Assembly (NCBI RefSeq): GCF_020025155.1
Contig: NZ_CP073751.1
Location: 3,589,148 to 3,653,147 of the forward strand
Reading direction: 5' to 3'
DNA: 64,000 bases
DNA from: Halopseudomonas nanhaiensis
Lineage (GTDB): Bacteria > Pseudomonadota > Gammaproteobacteria > Pseudomonadales > Pseudomonadaceae
The notes under the pieces were generated by a model. That model saw only the letters and a list, made by a program, of their open reading frames with translations. It did no database searches and was not told where the DNA came from. Each line of letters begins with the position of its first letter. Within the stretch, counting starts at the first letter, position 1. Of the stretch, positions 15,790-24,464 are shown in pieces. A program made the position numbers and the translations under genes.

Positions 15790-18615
15790 ATGACGGGCAC
15801 CCGGGACGCTTCGTTCCCTATATTTCTTGGTGGCGGCGGACAGATGGGCGAGCAGATCCGCGCCCATAACTGGCCAAACACCCCTCTGGGTTCTCCCGCC
15901 GACTGGCCGCTGGCGTTGCAAACGTTGATCAGCGTTATCCTCGGGTCCAAGCAGGCGATGTTCGTGGCCTGGGGGCCTGAGCAGATTATTCTGTACAACG
16001 ACGCCTACGCAAAGATGCTTGGCGGCAAGCACCCTGCTGCGCTCGGCGGACGCTTGCTCGAAGTCTGGAGCGACATCGCCGACGATCTGCGACCGATCGT
16101 CGACCAGACGTACCGCGGTCAACCGGTACACATGGATGACCTCAAACTGATTACGGAGCGACACGGCTACCCGGAGGAGACGCACTTCGCCTTCTCCTAT
16201 ACACCGGTGCGCGGCGAAGACGGCGACATAGCCGGCTTCTTCGCCGCGGTGGTCGAGACCACTTCCGAAGTCATGGCCGAACGCCGGATCAAGGAAGAAA
16301 GCGAACGTCAGCGCCAGCTGTTCGAGCGAGCCCCCGGCTTCATCGCAGCGGTCACAGGCCCCGACCATGTCTTCGAGTTCGTCAACCAGGCCTACCGCAG
16401 CCTCGTTGCGCGCGATGACCTGGTCGGCCGTACTGTACGCGAAGCGCTGCCTGAGCTTCAGGGGCAAGGCTTTGTCGAATGGCTCGACGACGTGCGAGTC
16501 ACGGGCGAGCGCATGGTGCAGTTCGGTGTCAGCATCATGCTGCGGCGCGGCCTGGACGCGCGCCTGGAGCGCCGCTTCGTCGACTTCATCTACGAGCCCA
16601 TCACCGACGATGCCGGTGTCGTGACCGGGGTGCTGGTAGAGGGGCACGATGTCACTAGCGCCCATCTCGCCCAGGAAGCTCTGCGTGCCAGCGAAGCCCA
16701 GTTTGAAGTGCTGGCGCAGGCCATGCCTAACATCGTCTGGACCGCGCGACCCGATGGCCACATCGACTGGTTCAACGAACGCGCCCATGCTTATGCCGGT
16801 GTGCCGATCGGCCGGCTCAGCCACGAGGTGTGGCGCACGCTGATTCACCCGGACGACATCGAAGCCGGCCGCCATACATGGCACGAGGCGCTGTCGACCG
16901 GAGTACCCTACGAGGACGAGCTTCGCATCCGCCGGCATGATGGCGAATACCGCTGGCACCTTGCACGCGGACTGCCCATGTATGGCGAAGATGGCATGCT
17001 GCTGCGCTGGATCGGCGCGAATACCGATATCCATGACCAGAGAACCGCGGCCGAGTCGCTGCGTGAGCTCAATGCAACCCTGGAAAGGCGCGTCGCAGAG
17101 CGGACCGTTCAGCGCGACCGGGTGTGGCGCAACTCGCGAGATCTGCTGGCGGTGGTGAATATCGACGGCACCCTGCGCTCGGTCAATCCAGCCTGGAACG
17201 ACATCCTCGGCTATGCCCAGGACGAGGTAGAGGGCCGCAACTTTCTGGATTTCGTCTGGCCCGACGATTTCTCGCTATCGCAGTCCGAACACGACCGCGC
17301 CGCCAGCGACAATCTGACCAACTTCGAGAACCGCTTCCGTCATCGCGATGGATCAGCCCGCTGGATCTCCTGGCACACCTATGCCGAGAAAGACGCGATC
17401 TACGCCTATGGGCGGCATATCACTGCCGAAAAGGAACAGGCCGAGGCCCTGCGGCGTACCGAGGACCAGTTGCGCCACGCGCAGAAGATGGAAGCCATCG
17501 GTCAGCTGACTGGCGGGCTGGCGCATGATTTCAACAACATCCTCACCGGCATCATCGGCTCGCTGGAACTGATGCTGACCAGAATCACGCAGGGCAAGAC
17601 CGATTCGCTGGCACGCTATGGTATGGCGGCCATGGGCTCTGCGCAGCGAGCCGCCGCGCTCACGCACCGACTGCTCGCCTTTGCTCGTCGCCAGCCGCTG
17701 GATCCCAAGCATGTCGACAGCAACCGCTTGCTGACCGGCATGGAAGACCTGCTCAGCCGAACGCTTGGTCCGCTCTACGATTTGCGCCTGAATTTTGCAG
17801 AGGCCCTCTGGGTCACCCGATGCGACCCCTATCAGCTGGAAAGCGCCGTGCTGAACATCGCCATCAATGCGCGCGATGCGATGCCCGATGGCGGGGTGCT
17901 GAGCATCGAAACGCTCAACGGTGCCTTTGACCAGCCGCAAGCGGCAACGCCACACGATGTCGCCCCTGGCGACTATGTAATGATCCGCATCACTGACTCC
18001 GGCCGCGGGATGGACCCGGAGGTCATCCAGCGCGCTGTCGAGCCGTTCTTCACCACCAAGCCCCAGGGCCAAGGCACGGGACTGGGGCTGTCGATGGTCT
18101 ACGGGTTCGCTCGTCAGAGCGAAGGGTACCTAACGCTCGCTTCAACGCCGCACCGCGGAACCAGCATCACGCTTTACCTGCCGCGCTCCCACGGCACTGT
18201 CGAACCGCCTGCTGCCCTTGAGCTGGAACAACCGCGCGCCAGCGCCGCCCCCTGTCGTGTACTGGTGGTCGAAGATGAATCACTGGTACGCGAGCTGATT
18301 GTCGAAGCCTTGCTGGAACTGGGTTGCGATGTGGTGCAGGCAGCCGATGGACCCGCCGGCCTGCGCGCGGTCAGCGCCAAACAGCCGATCAAGCTGATGG
18401 TCAGCGACATAGGACTCCCCGGCCTGAATGGTCAGCAGATGGCAGAGCAGGCGCTACAACTGTATCCGGCACTGAAAGTGCTGATGATTACCGGCTATGC
18501 CGAGAACGCCACGCTCGCCGAGGGCTTTCTCAAGCCCGGCATGGCGCTGATGACCAAGCCGTTCTCCGTTGCGGCGCTCAAGCATCGCGTGGCGGACATG
18601 CTGCAGGAGCCCTGA
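15790..18615 (+). CDS. Multi-PAS hybrid sensor histidine kinase
   Basis: 941 residues, apparently cytoplasmic (no membrane segment). Four PAS-type sensor regions span about 30-165, 170-295, 300-420 and 445-550. A HisKA domain follows with the phospho-acceptor His near 578 in GGLAHDFNN. The HATPase_c domain has NIAINARDAM, DSGRGMDPE and GTGLGLSMVYG, and the C-terminal receiver has Asp near 873 in VSDIGLPG. The AHDFNN H-box places it in the family that usually signals via an internal receiver. It is second in an operon with the lone receiver at 15417. The stimulus is unknown; PAS domains could hold flavin or haem, but no cofactor motif is certain. Confidence 0.9.
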   Translation: MTGTRDASFPIFLGGGGQMGEQIRAHNWPNTPLGSPADWPLALQTLISVILGSKQAMFVAWGPEQIILYNDAYAKMLGGKHPAALGGRLLEVWSDIADDLRPIVDQTYRGQPVHMDDLKLITERHGYPEETHFAFSYTPVRGEDGDIAGFFAAVVETTSEVMAERRIKEESERQRQLFERAPGFIAAVTGPDHVFEFVNQAYRSLVARDDLVGRTVREALPELQGQGFVEWLDDVRVTGERMVQFGVSIMLRRGLDARLERRFVDFIYEPITDDAGVVTGVLVEGHDVTSAHLAQEALRASEAQFEVLAQAMPNIVWTARPDGHIDWFNERAHAYAGVPIGRLSHEVWRTLIHPDDIEAGRHTWHEALSTGVPYEDELRIRRHDGEYRWHLARGLPMYGEDGMLLRWIGANTDIHDQRTAAESLRELNATLERRVAERTVQRDRVWRNSRDLLAVVNIDGTLRSVNPAWNDILGYAQDEVEGRNFLDFVWPDDFSLSQSEHDRAASDNLTNFENRFRHRDGSARWISWHTYAEKDAIYAYGRHITAEKEQAEALRRTEDQLRHAQKMEAIGQLTGGLAHDFNNILTGIIGSLELMLTRITQGKTDSLARYGMAAMGSAQRAAALTHRLLAFARRQPLDPKHVDSNRLLTGMEDLLSRTLGPLYDLRLNFAEALWVTRCDPYQLESAVLNIAINARDAMPDGGVLSIETLNGAFDQPQAATPHDVAPGDYVMIRITDSGRGMDPEVIQRAVEPFFTTKPQGQGTGLGLSMVYGFARQSEGYLTLASTPHRGTSITLYLPRSHGTVEPPAALELEQPRASAAPCRVLVVEDESLVRELIVEALLELGCDVVQAADGPAGLRAVSAKQPIKLMVSDIGLPGLNGQQMAEQALQLYPALKVLMITGYAENATLAEGFLKPGMALMTKPFSVAALKHRVADMLQEP

Positions 18616-18620
18616 TCAGC

Positions 18621-21470
18621 TCACAGCTGCGCGAGGAGATCGCGCAGTTGCTCGAGATTGAACGGCTTGGCCAGCGTCAGCAGATCCCCACCCGACCCCT
18701 CTCCATAACCGGTAATCAACGCAATTCTGGTTTCCGGCCAGCGCGCGCGGACCTTGTCGGCCAGCTGCTCACCGGACATGCCGGGCAACCCGACGTCCGT
18801 CAACAGCGCGCTGAACCGGCGCTCGGCAAGCGCCTCGAGCGCGTCCTCCGCGGAGGCTACGGCCATGACGTCGTGCCCGAGCATTATCAGTAGCTCGCGC
18901 GTCATTTCCAGCAGATCCTGCTGGTCTTCCACCAGCAGAATGTCGTGAACCTGTCCCACCATGCCGGGCTGCGGCTCACAGAGAATGGAAGGCATCGCCT
19001 GGCTTTGCGCGCGGTTGGCCAACAGATGACGCAGCTTGCGTGCCAGATCGACCAGCCGGTAGGGTTTGCTGATCAGCTCCACTCCCGGATCGAGCTTGCC
19101 GCCATGGACGATGGCGTTCTGTGTATAGCCCGAGGTGAACAGCACGATCAGATCCGGCAGCAGCTGCTTGGCCTGGCGCGCCAGCTCCGGGCTGCGCAAC
19201 GGGCCCGGCATGACCACGTCGGTGAACAGGACATCGATATGCAGGCCGCTCTGCAGGATGCTCAGTGCGCTCTGGGCATCACTGGCGCGCAGCACGTTGT
19301 AGCCTAGCCCTGTCAGCTGCTCGATCACCGCGGCCTGCACCGCGGGATCGTCTTCCACAACCAGAATGGTTTCGCTGCCGCCGACCACGGGGCCGGTAAG
19401 CGGGGTCACCGGCTCGATTTCCTCCTGCAGCGAACGCGGCAGATACAGCTTCACCGTCGTCCCGTTGCCAGGCTCGCTGTAAATGCGGATGTGACCGCCG
19501 CTCTGCTTGGCAAACCCATAAGCCATCGACAGGCCCAGCCCGGTCCCCTGCCCTTCGGGCTTGGTCGTGTAGAACGGCTCGAAAGCGTGCTCGACGGTCG
19601 TTGCGCTCATCCCGCAGCCGGTATCCGACACGGCGAGCAGCACGTACTGCCCCGGCGTCACGTCCGCCGTGCTGCGCGCATACTCATCGTCGAGCATGGC
19701 GTTGCTCAGCTCAAGGGTCAGCTGGCCGCCATCGCGCATCGCATCGCGCGCATTGATGGCAAGATTCAGAACAACGTTTTCCAGCTGATGCGGGTCGACC
19801 AGCGTGGTCCACAACCCACCGGCGACGACCGTCTCGATCTGAATGTCTTCGCCCAGCGCACGGCGCAGCAGATCGTCCATGCCGCGCAGCTGGCGCGCCA
19901 GATTCAGGGGCGACGGTTGCAGTGGCTGGCGCCGGGCGAAGGCGAGCAACTGCGAGGACAGCTTGGCACCGCGCTCCACTGCAGATGCTGCGGCCTCCAG
20001 GCGCCGTGACAGGTGCGGCTGGCCGGCCACCCCATCACGCATCAGCTGAAGGTTCGCGCCGATGATCTGCAACACGTTGTTGAAGTCGTGGGCGACGCCG
20101 CCGGTCAGCTTGCCGATCGCCTCGAGTTTCTGTGCCTGGTGCAGGGCCAGCTGGCTGCGTTCGAGCTCGCGGGTACGCTCCTCGACCAGCGCCTCGAGGT
20201 GTTCTTCGGAGCGCTTGAGCTGTTCCTGCATGAGCTTCTGCGCGGTAACGTCGTTGCCCTGGCAGAAGATGCCCGAAGGCAGGCCATGCTCGGACAGCAC
20301 CGGCTGGAAAACGAAATCCACGTAGCGCAGCTCCGGCGCGGCGCTGGGCGAGCGGTGGATGAATACGGGCAGCCCCCGCCCCACAAAGGGCCGACGGGTG
20401 GTGTATACGCGGTCCAGCAGTTCGCTGAGCGTTTCGCCTTCCATCTGCGGGAAGGCTTCGCTGGCCTGCAGGCCGATAACGTCGCGGCGCCCCACCAGCT
20501 GATGGAAGGCCCGGTTGGCGAGTTCCACCATGTGGCGGGGGCCCTGCGTCACGGCAACGAAGCCCGGCGCCTGATGAAAGAGTTGGTACAGGTGCTGATG
20601 CTCGGCATGCATCAGCGCCTCGCTGGCGGCGCGCTGGGCGAGCGCGGCGGACACGTCGCGGATCATCAGCGAGACGCCCAGCGGCATGCCATCGGCATCG
20701 CGCACGCTGGAACAATGAATCTCCAGTGCCATGTCGCGTTCGCCAAGCTGACAGCTCCGCTCGACCACCATCGATCGGCCTCGACGGGCCAGTTCCTCGG
20801 GGACGGCTTCCAGCTCATCGCTCCAGAACGGCATCTGTCTGACGCTGCGCCCTACTGCCGAACGGGCATCCATCGCGAAGAGCTCTTCGGCTCCGGAACT
20901 CCAGAAGAGAACCTGATAGGTCAGGTCGATACCGATGATCGCGTCCTGGGCGAAATCGATGAAATTCGCCAGGTAATGATCGGCTATATTTGCGCGGCCG
21001 GGGTCCGTGCCGGACAGGCGCAGCTGCAGGCTGGCGTTGGCTCGATCGAGGGTGGTGCGAAAGCGCGCACGGCGGCTGACGGCGGCGGCGGCCTCGACCA
21101 ATACTGGTCCGAGCGTCGCCGGGTTGGTGTCGACAATGGACCAGTAGGACCCCAGCATCGGCGCCAGCCCGAGGCTGCGGCGAAAGGCTTCGGTTTCCGT
21201 GGCCGGTTGCAGAAACAGAATCTCGCACCGGGGCCAGTGCGCACGGGCGCGCCGGGCCAGGCTTGACGGACGGCGAATCAGTTGAGGAAAAATCAGTACG
21301 GCTGGCTCGTCATCGCTCGCGTCGGGCGCATCGAGGCGCAGCCCGAAATCGTGCGCATCACATAGCGTCAGCGGCAGCTCCAGCGAGCCTATCAGTTCCT
21401 GCAGGGCCCTGACGTCGGCGGCGTCAGCAGCGTCCTCGGGATGAATGAGTAGGATGCGTTGACTCTTCAT
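18621..21470 (-). CDS. Hybrid histidine kinase with two receivers and a receiver-like N-terminus
   Basis: 949 residues. Residues 1-120 look like a receiver fold (RILLIHPE, AVLIFPQLI, EILFLQPA) without a phospho-acceptor Asp, followed by a coiled coil. Two PAS domains lie at about 165-285 and 295-420. HisKA has the His near 460 in GGVAHDFNN. HATPase_c has NLAINARDAM and GTGLGLSMAYGF. Two receivers follow, with Asp near 750 (TDVVMP) and near 891 (TDVGLPG). It is convergent with the hybrid kinase at 15790, and the two resemble each other from HisKA onward. It starts 2 bp after the acyl-CoA dehydrogenase gene ends, so it is co-transcribed with that gene. Confidence 0.88.
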   Translation of the reverse strand: MKSQRILLIHPEDAADAADVRALQELIGSLELPLTLCDAHDFGLRLDAPDASDDEPAVLIFPQLIRRPSSLARRARAHWPRCEILFLQPATETEAFRRSLGLAPMLGSYWSIVDTNPATLGPVLVEAAAAVSRRARFRTTLDRANASLQLRLSGTDPGRANIADHYLANFIDFAQDAIIGIDLTYQVLFWSSGAEELFAMDARSAVGRSVRQMPFWSDELEAVPEELARRGRSMVVERSCQLGERDMALEIHCSSVRDADGMPLGVSLMIRDVSAALAQRAASEALMHAEHQHLYQLFHQAPGFVAVTQGPRHMVELANRAFHQLVGRRDVIGLQASEAFPQMEGETLSELLDRVYTTRRPFVGRGLPVFIHRSPSAAPELRYVDFVFQPVLSEHGLPSGIFCQGNDVTAQKLMQEQLKRSEEHLEALVEERTRELERSQLALHQAQKLEAIGKLTGGVAHDFNNVLQIIGANLQLMRDGVAGQPHLSRRLEAAASAVERGAKLSSQLLAFARRQPLQPSPLNLARQLRGMDDLLRRALGEDIQIETVVAGGLWTTLVDPHQLENVVLNLAINARDAMRDGGQLTLELSNAMLDDEYARSTADVTPGQYVLLAVSDTGCGMSATTVEHAFEPFYTTKPEGQGTGLGLSMAYGFAKQSGGHIRIYSEPGNGTTVKLYLPRSLQEEIEPVTPLTGPVVGGSETILVVEDDPAVQAAVIEQLTGLGYNVLRASDAQSALSILQSGLHIDVLFTDVVMPGPLRSPELARQAKQLLPDLIVLFTSGYTQNAIVHGGKLDPGVELISKPYRLVDLARKLRHLLANRAQSQAMPSILCEPQPGMVGQVHDILLVEDQQDLLEMTRELLIMLGHDVMAVASAEDALEALAERRFSALLTDVGLPGMSGEQLADKVRARWPETRIALITGYGEGSGGDLLTLAKPFNLEQLRDLLAQL

Positions 21471-21472
21471 GG

Positions 21473-22630
21473 TTATAACAACGGCAGGCCGAGCAGGCTG
21501 CGACCAGTCCAGATTTTCAGCAGGTCAGTGGTCGGCGCCATGACATGACTGGCCCGGGCATCGCGTAGCATCTGTGCCACGCGACTATTGTCCCGGTAGG
21601 CGGTGCCGCCGCACAGGGTCATCGCCTCGTTGGCCAGCTGCACTGCCGTCTCGCCTGCAGCCGTCTTGCAGGCGAGTACATGGGGCAGCGCCTCCGGGTG
21701 CCCGGCGTCGCCCATCCTGGCCGCCTCGCGCACCAGTGCGCGGGTACGCGCCAGACTGGTCCACATATCGGCGAAGCGGACCTGGAGTGTTTCGATGTGC
21801 CGTAGCGACTCACCCGAATGCTCGTAACGGCGCGCGCGCAGATGCTCGCCGGCCGTGTCGAGTGCCGACTGAGCCACGCCCAGATAGCTTCCTGCCATTG
21901 CCATCAGGAAATACGGCGCCACCACCTCGAAGACGTACCACACCTGATCGCCTGACTCGCCAAGCAGATTGGCCTTGGGTACGCAGACGTTCTCCAGGTG
22001 CAACGGGCGCGACGAGTTGCCCCGCATGCCGAAGCCATTCCAGGCATCGCCCCAGCGGACTCCGGACGCCTGGGCATCGACAATCACGCAGCTGAAGTCA
22101 CCGTTGTCTGCCTTGTCGCTGGCGACGGTCGACACCACGTAGGAATCGGCGTGGCCGCCGCTTGTGACGAACTGCTTGGTACCGTTGAGCCGATAGGTAT
22201 CACCCGCATCGTCGAGCGTCGTCTCGGGCAGATAGAAATGTGAGCCGGTACCGCGCTCGGACAGCGCAAGCGTGGTCACATGCTCGCCCCGGGCAATCGC
22301 GCGTAGGTAGTGTTCCTGCTGGTGCGAGGTAGCCTTGGCGGCGATGACCGCAGTTCCCACACAATGCATGCCGAAACACAGCGCCGAGGAGGGGCAGGCC
22401 TTGCCCAGCGCTTCGGTGATGACACTCAGCGCCAGCATGCCCTGGCCATGACCACCCTGCGCCTGGGGTACCTGCAGGCCCAGCAGACCGGCTTCGGCAA
22501 GGGCCTGCATCGACTCTGCGGGCCAGACGCCGTTGCGATCGATACGCTCGGCGTGCGGGGCGACCGTCTCCGCGACGATGGTTTCTGTCAGGCTGCGCAA
22601 GGCGTTTAGCTTGGGCGTCAGATTGGGCAT
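21473..22630 (-). CDS. Acyl-CoA dehydrogenase-family flavoprotein with altered catalytic loop
   Basis: 385 residues with the full acyl-CoA dehydrogenase layout: an N-terminal helical domain, a beta domain with LALSERGTGSHF and the LNGTKQFVTSGGHAD segment, and a C-terminal helical bundle with ALPHVLACKTAAGETAVQLA and LCGGTAYRDNSRV. Where medium-chain enzymes have YEGT, which carries the catalytic Glu, this protein reads MAPTTDLL. Catalysis must therefore use another base or the role differs (for example an acyl-ACP or non-CoA substrate). It is the first gene of a pair with the hybrid kinase. The substrate is unknown. Confidence 0.85.
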   Translation of the reverse strand: MPNLTPKLNALRSLTETIVAETVAPHAERIDRNGVWPAESMQALAEAGLLGLQVPQAQGGHGQGMLALSVITEALGKACPSSALCFGMHCVGTAVIAAKATSHQQEHYLRAIARGEHVTTLALSERGTGSHFYLPETTLDDAGDTYRLNGTKQFVTSGGHADSYVVSTVASDKADNGDFSCVIVDAQASGVRWGDAWNGFGMRGNSSRPLHLENVCVPKANLLGESGDQVWYVFEVVAPYFLMAMAGSYLGVAQSALDTAGEHLRARRYEHSGESLRHIETLQVRFADMWTSLARTRALVREAARMGDAGHPEALPHVLACKTAAGETAVQLANEAMTLCGGTAYRDNSRVAQMLRDARASHVMAPTTDLLKIWTGRSLLGLPLL

Positions 22631-22859
22631 GTACGGTTTCCGCGGGTGAAGGTGACTGAGCCCCCGCGCGCAGCAGCGTCGGACAGACCAGCGAACGATC
22701 GCGACAGGTTAGCCAAGCGCGGCGCAATGCGCCAGATTTAACGAATGCATCACTCTGCTGCTTTGCGTCTCGCAACCTCAGCCACCATAATGTCCCGCGG
22801 CGCGGCGACGGTCCCGGACGACGTCGCCACTCCTGTACCGACAGAGCGAGTCGATTGTC

Positions 22860-24032
22860 ATGCACGTGGAAACAGGCGAAGAGGTAACCATCTTCGAGAA
22901 GATCGCAGCGGTACCGCGGATTCTTGAGGTGATCTGTCGAACCACCGGCATGGGCTTCGTCACGGTAGCGCGGGTGACGGAGAACCGCTGGGTGGCCTGC
23001 CAGGTGCTCGACACCATTCACTTCGGCTTGAAGGCCGGCGAAGAACTCGACATCACTACGACCCTCTGCCAGCAGGTGCGCCAATGCAGCGAGCCTGTGG
23101 TGATCGAGAACGTTGAGACGGACCCGGTCTACGCGGAACATGCGACACCGGCGATGTACGGCTTTCAGAGCTACGTGTCGATGCCGATCAGGCTGGGGGA
23201 CGGCAGCTTTTTCGGCACGCTCTGCGCCATACACCCCCATCCGGTTCGCCTCAAGACGCCAGAAACACTGGGCATGTTGGAGTTGTTCGCCGAGCTGATC
23301 GGGCTACACCTGGACAACCACCTCAAGCTGATCGAGAGCGAGGCCAGCTTGAGCGACGAGCGCAGCACCGCGAAACTGCGCGAAGAGTTCATTGCCGTGC
23401 TCGGCCATGACCTGCGCAATCCACTGGCTTCGATCAAGGCGGGTACTGCCTCCATCCTTCGTTCGGCCGAGGACGCTCGCACATCGAATATCGCCCAGCT
23501 GATGTTGAACAGCATCGGTCGGATGGAAAGCATGATCAGCAACGTGCTGGACTTCGCCCGGGGCCGGCTGGGAAGCGGACTGGCTGTCGAGCCCCAGAGT
23601 CGCGAGCTGCAGCCGACGGTGATGCAGGTGGTCGAAGAACTGCGCACTGCGGCGCCGGTACATCGGATCGAGACCGATATTCAGGTGCACCGCCCGGTGC
23701 GGTGTGACCACTACAAGCTCGCCCAGGTGCTATCCAATCTGGTCGGCAACGCAGTCGCTCACGGTAACGACGCCGAGCCGATTCGGATCGTCGCCGCGCT
23801 AGAGGGTAATGAACTGGCCATCAGTGTCAGCAATGCCGGCGAACCCGTACCCGAAGCCGTAAAGAAGCAGCTGTTCGAGCCCTTTTACCGGCGCAAGAGT
23901 GGCACCAGCCTGCAGGGTCTGGGGCTTGGCCTGTACATCTCGGCAGAAATTGCCCGCGCCCACGGCGGAACGCTGGACGTAGTGTCCGATGAGACGCTGA
24001 CCACCTTCACGCTGCGCCTGCCCAACGCCTGA
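22860..24032 (+). CDS. GAF-domain sensor histidine kinase
   Basis: 390 residues, cytoplasmic. A GAF domain covers about 15-160 (VICRTTGMGFVTVARVT, GFQSYVSMPIRLGDGSFFGTL). HisKA has the His near 183 in AVLGHDLRNPL, and HATPase_c has NLVGNAVAHG and LGLGLYISAEIARAHGG. It is an orthodox kinase with no receiver. Divergent from the acyl-CoA dehydrogenase gene, it has no paired response regulator of its own, so the receiver at 15417 or a distant regulator could be its partner. The start at 22860 lacks a strong ribosome binding site, so a nearby alternative start is possible. Confidence 0.88.
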   Translation: MHVETGEEVTIFEKIAAVPRILEVICRTTGMGFVTVARVTENRWVACQVLDTIHFGLKAGEELDITTTLCQQVRQCSEPVVIENVETDPVYAEHATPAMYGFQSYVSMPIRLGDGSFFGTLCAIHPHPVRLKTPETLGMLELFAELIGLHLDNHLKLIESEASLSDERSTAKLREEFIAVLGHDLRNPLASIKAGTASILRSAEDARTSNIAQLMLNSIGRMESMISNVLDFARGRLGSGLAVEPQSRELQPTVMQVVEELRTAAPVHRIETDIQVHRPVRCDHYKLAQVLSNLVGNAVAHGNDAEPIRIVAALEGNELAISVSNAGEPVPEAVKKQLFEPFYRRKSGTSLQGLGLGLYISAEIARAHGGTLDVVSDETLTTFTLRLPNA

Positions 24033-24056
24033 AGCCGCAACCGGCTGGCGCCCGGA

Positions 24057-24377
24057 TCAGGCCTCTACTGATGCGTCCACCGGGGCGCCAAGCACCGCGT
24101 CCAGAAGACCCGGGAAGCGCCGGTCGATCTCTTCCCTGCGCAACGCGTTCATATGCGTGGTGCCCACCCCCTGGGTTCGCACCAACCCTGCGTCACGCAA
24201 TACGCGAAAATGATGCGACATGCTGGACTTGGGGCGTCCACCATCCAGATCGCCACAGCTCGCCTCCGCAACCGTTGCCAAACGCCGGACGATATCCAGC
24301 CGCACAGGATCGCTCAGCGCGTAGAGTACGCGCTCGAGACTGAACTGATCGGCAGATGGGTGCTTGAAGGGACGCAT
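24057..24377 (-). CDS. ArsR-family winged-helix repressor
   Basis: 106 residues with the ArsR fold: VLYALSDPVRLDIVRRLA, then the recognition helix region KSSMSHHFRVLRDAGLVRTQG. No metal-binding CxC or similar ligand set is visible (one Cys in SCGDL), so it is probably not a classic metal sensor. It is divergent from xenA across an 87-bp gap and most likely controls that gene in response to electrophiles or redox state. That role is inferred from position. Confidence 0.88.
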   Translation of the reverse strand: MRPFKHPSADQFSLERVLYALSDPVRLDIVRRLATVAEASCGDLDGGRPKSSMSHHFRVLRDAGLVRTQGVGTTHMNALRREEIDRRFPGLLDAVLGAPVDASVEA

Positions 24378-24417
24378 GGCTCGAATGATACACAGCGATT
24401 TGCTTCCGAGCCATAGT

Positions 24418-24450
24418 ACGAATATTATCGAACTTACAAATAATCCAGAT
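24418..24450. promoter_or_regulatory. Possible ArsR operator between arsR-type gene and xenA
   Basis: An AT-rich island contains the imperfect palindrome CGAATATTATCG, with a second ATAAT further right, in an otherwise GC-rich gap. The position between the divergent genes suggests the repressor site. The sequence match alone is weak. Confidence 0.35.
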
Positions 24451-24464
24451 CACAGGAAGCTTTC

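Noticed and set aside
15751..17034. 427-codon minus-strand frame inside the hybrid kinase
   Set aside because: Antisense to PAS-encoding sequence; no ribosome site and no family motif.
20013..21266. 417-codon plus-strand frame opposite the second hybrid kinase
   Set aside because: Antisense shadow; low-complexity composition and no recognised domain.
22631..22859. Possible small RNA gene in the acyl-CoA dehydrogenase/GAF kinase gap
   Set aside because: No clear promoter-terminator pair or strong hairpin was seen.
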